Source: an uncultured Bacteroides sp.
GTDB taxonomy: Bacteria > Bacteroidota > Bacteroidia > Bacteroidales > Bacteroidaceae
Reading direction: 5' to 3'
Assembly: GCA_947074345.1 (NCBI GenBank)
Contig: CAMTPH010000004.1
Span: 1-61,837 of the forward strand
DNA length: 61,837 bases
The notes below the pieces were generated by a model. It saw only the letters and a program-made list of their open reading frames with translations, had not been told where the DNA came from and did not search any database. The position numbers and the translations under genes are program-made. Below, piece by piece: positions 61,817 through 61,837 of the stretch; within the stretch, counting starts at the first letter, position 1, and every line of letters starts with the position of its first letter.

Positions 61817-61837
61817 ATGAAGACAATAAAATATATT
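61817..61837 (+). CDS. Start of the next gene, cut by the window end
   Basis: An ATG followed by six codons (MKTIKYI) runs to the end of the window in the same orientation and 19 bases after the DUF4136 gene. The basic-hydrophobic start fits a signal peptide. It is probably co-transcribed with the DUF4136 gene. Nothing more can be said. Confidence 0.5.

Overview
The window is a stretch of a Bacteroidota chromosome, most likely order Bacteroidales and close to Bacteroides. The evidence is a SusC/SusD pair, other TonB-linked receptors, many lipoproteins with acidic residues after the lipobox Cys, glycine-lipid acyltransferases, AT-rich DNA, and promoters of the Bacteroidota type (-7 box TAnnTTTG, sometimes with TTTG about 19 bases upstream). 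I see no insertion sequence, integrase, prophage, CRISPR or rRNA. The single RNA gene found is a tRNA-Leu(UAG).

Layout. 1-2.7 kb: three tandem paralogous ECF sigma factors, each with its own terminator. 2.9-6.1 kb: glycine-lipid genes glsA-glsB, convergent with dgt. 6.2-10.3 kb: an operon of dut, a TPR lipoprotein, a DUF4292 lipoprotein and an EnvC-like LytM protein. 10.5-14.7 kb: an ArgE-like deacylase, a long-chain acyl-CoA ligase and prfB (no programmed frameshift). 14.8-21.0 kb: susC-susD plus a secreted protein of unknown function. 21.4-25.1 kb: a 42-residue membrane protein, an OprP-type porin, TspO, a CYTH enzyme and an MgtC/DUF4010 protein. 25.3-33.8 kb: a five-gene operon (BACON/DUF5689 lipoprotein, NUC1 nuclease lipoprotein, secreted EEP nuclease/phosphatase, TonB receptor, DUF5689 lipoprotein) that reads like a nucleic-acid utilisation locus. 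34.2-42.6 kb: a divergent outer-membrane receptor, a GH3 beta-glucosidase and an AsmA-like protein. 43.2-51.0 kb: GH109, a multidomain GH31 and a GH29, a probable host-glycan (alpha-GalNAc/fucose) set. 51.0-61.8 kb: a CPA1 antiporter, tRNA-Leu, an S41 protease, DUF3316, parC, glyS, an FKBP lipoprotein, a DUF4136 lipoprotein and the first seven codons of a further gene.

The most unusual structure is outside the genes. Four intergenic arrays consist of short palindrome-like units at exactly constant spacing. Two (41-146 and 42826-42908) carry AACAYCCSSRTGTT units every 23 bases. Two (25110-25193 and 53434-53517) carry GTTTCA-N6-TGAAAC units every 22 bases. I know of no described element with this design, and these arrays, together with the nucleic-acid locus, are the best candidates for something new.

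Function: the window mixes housekeeping (nucleotide-pool hygiene, translation termination and charging, topoisomerase IV, envelope maintenance) with nutrient-capture systems typical of a gut or host-associated glycan degrader. Three genes appear to have -7 boxes so close to their start codons that they would be transcribed as leaderless mRNAs.
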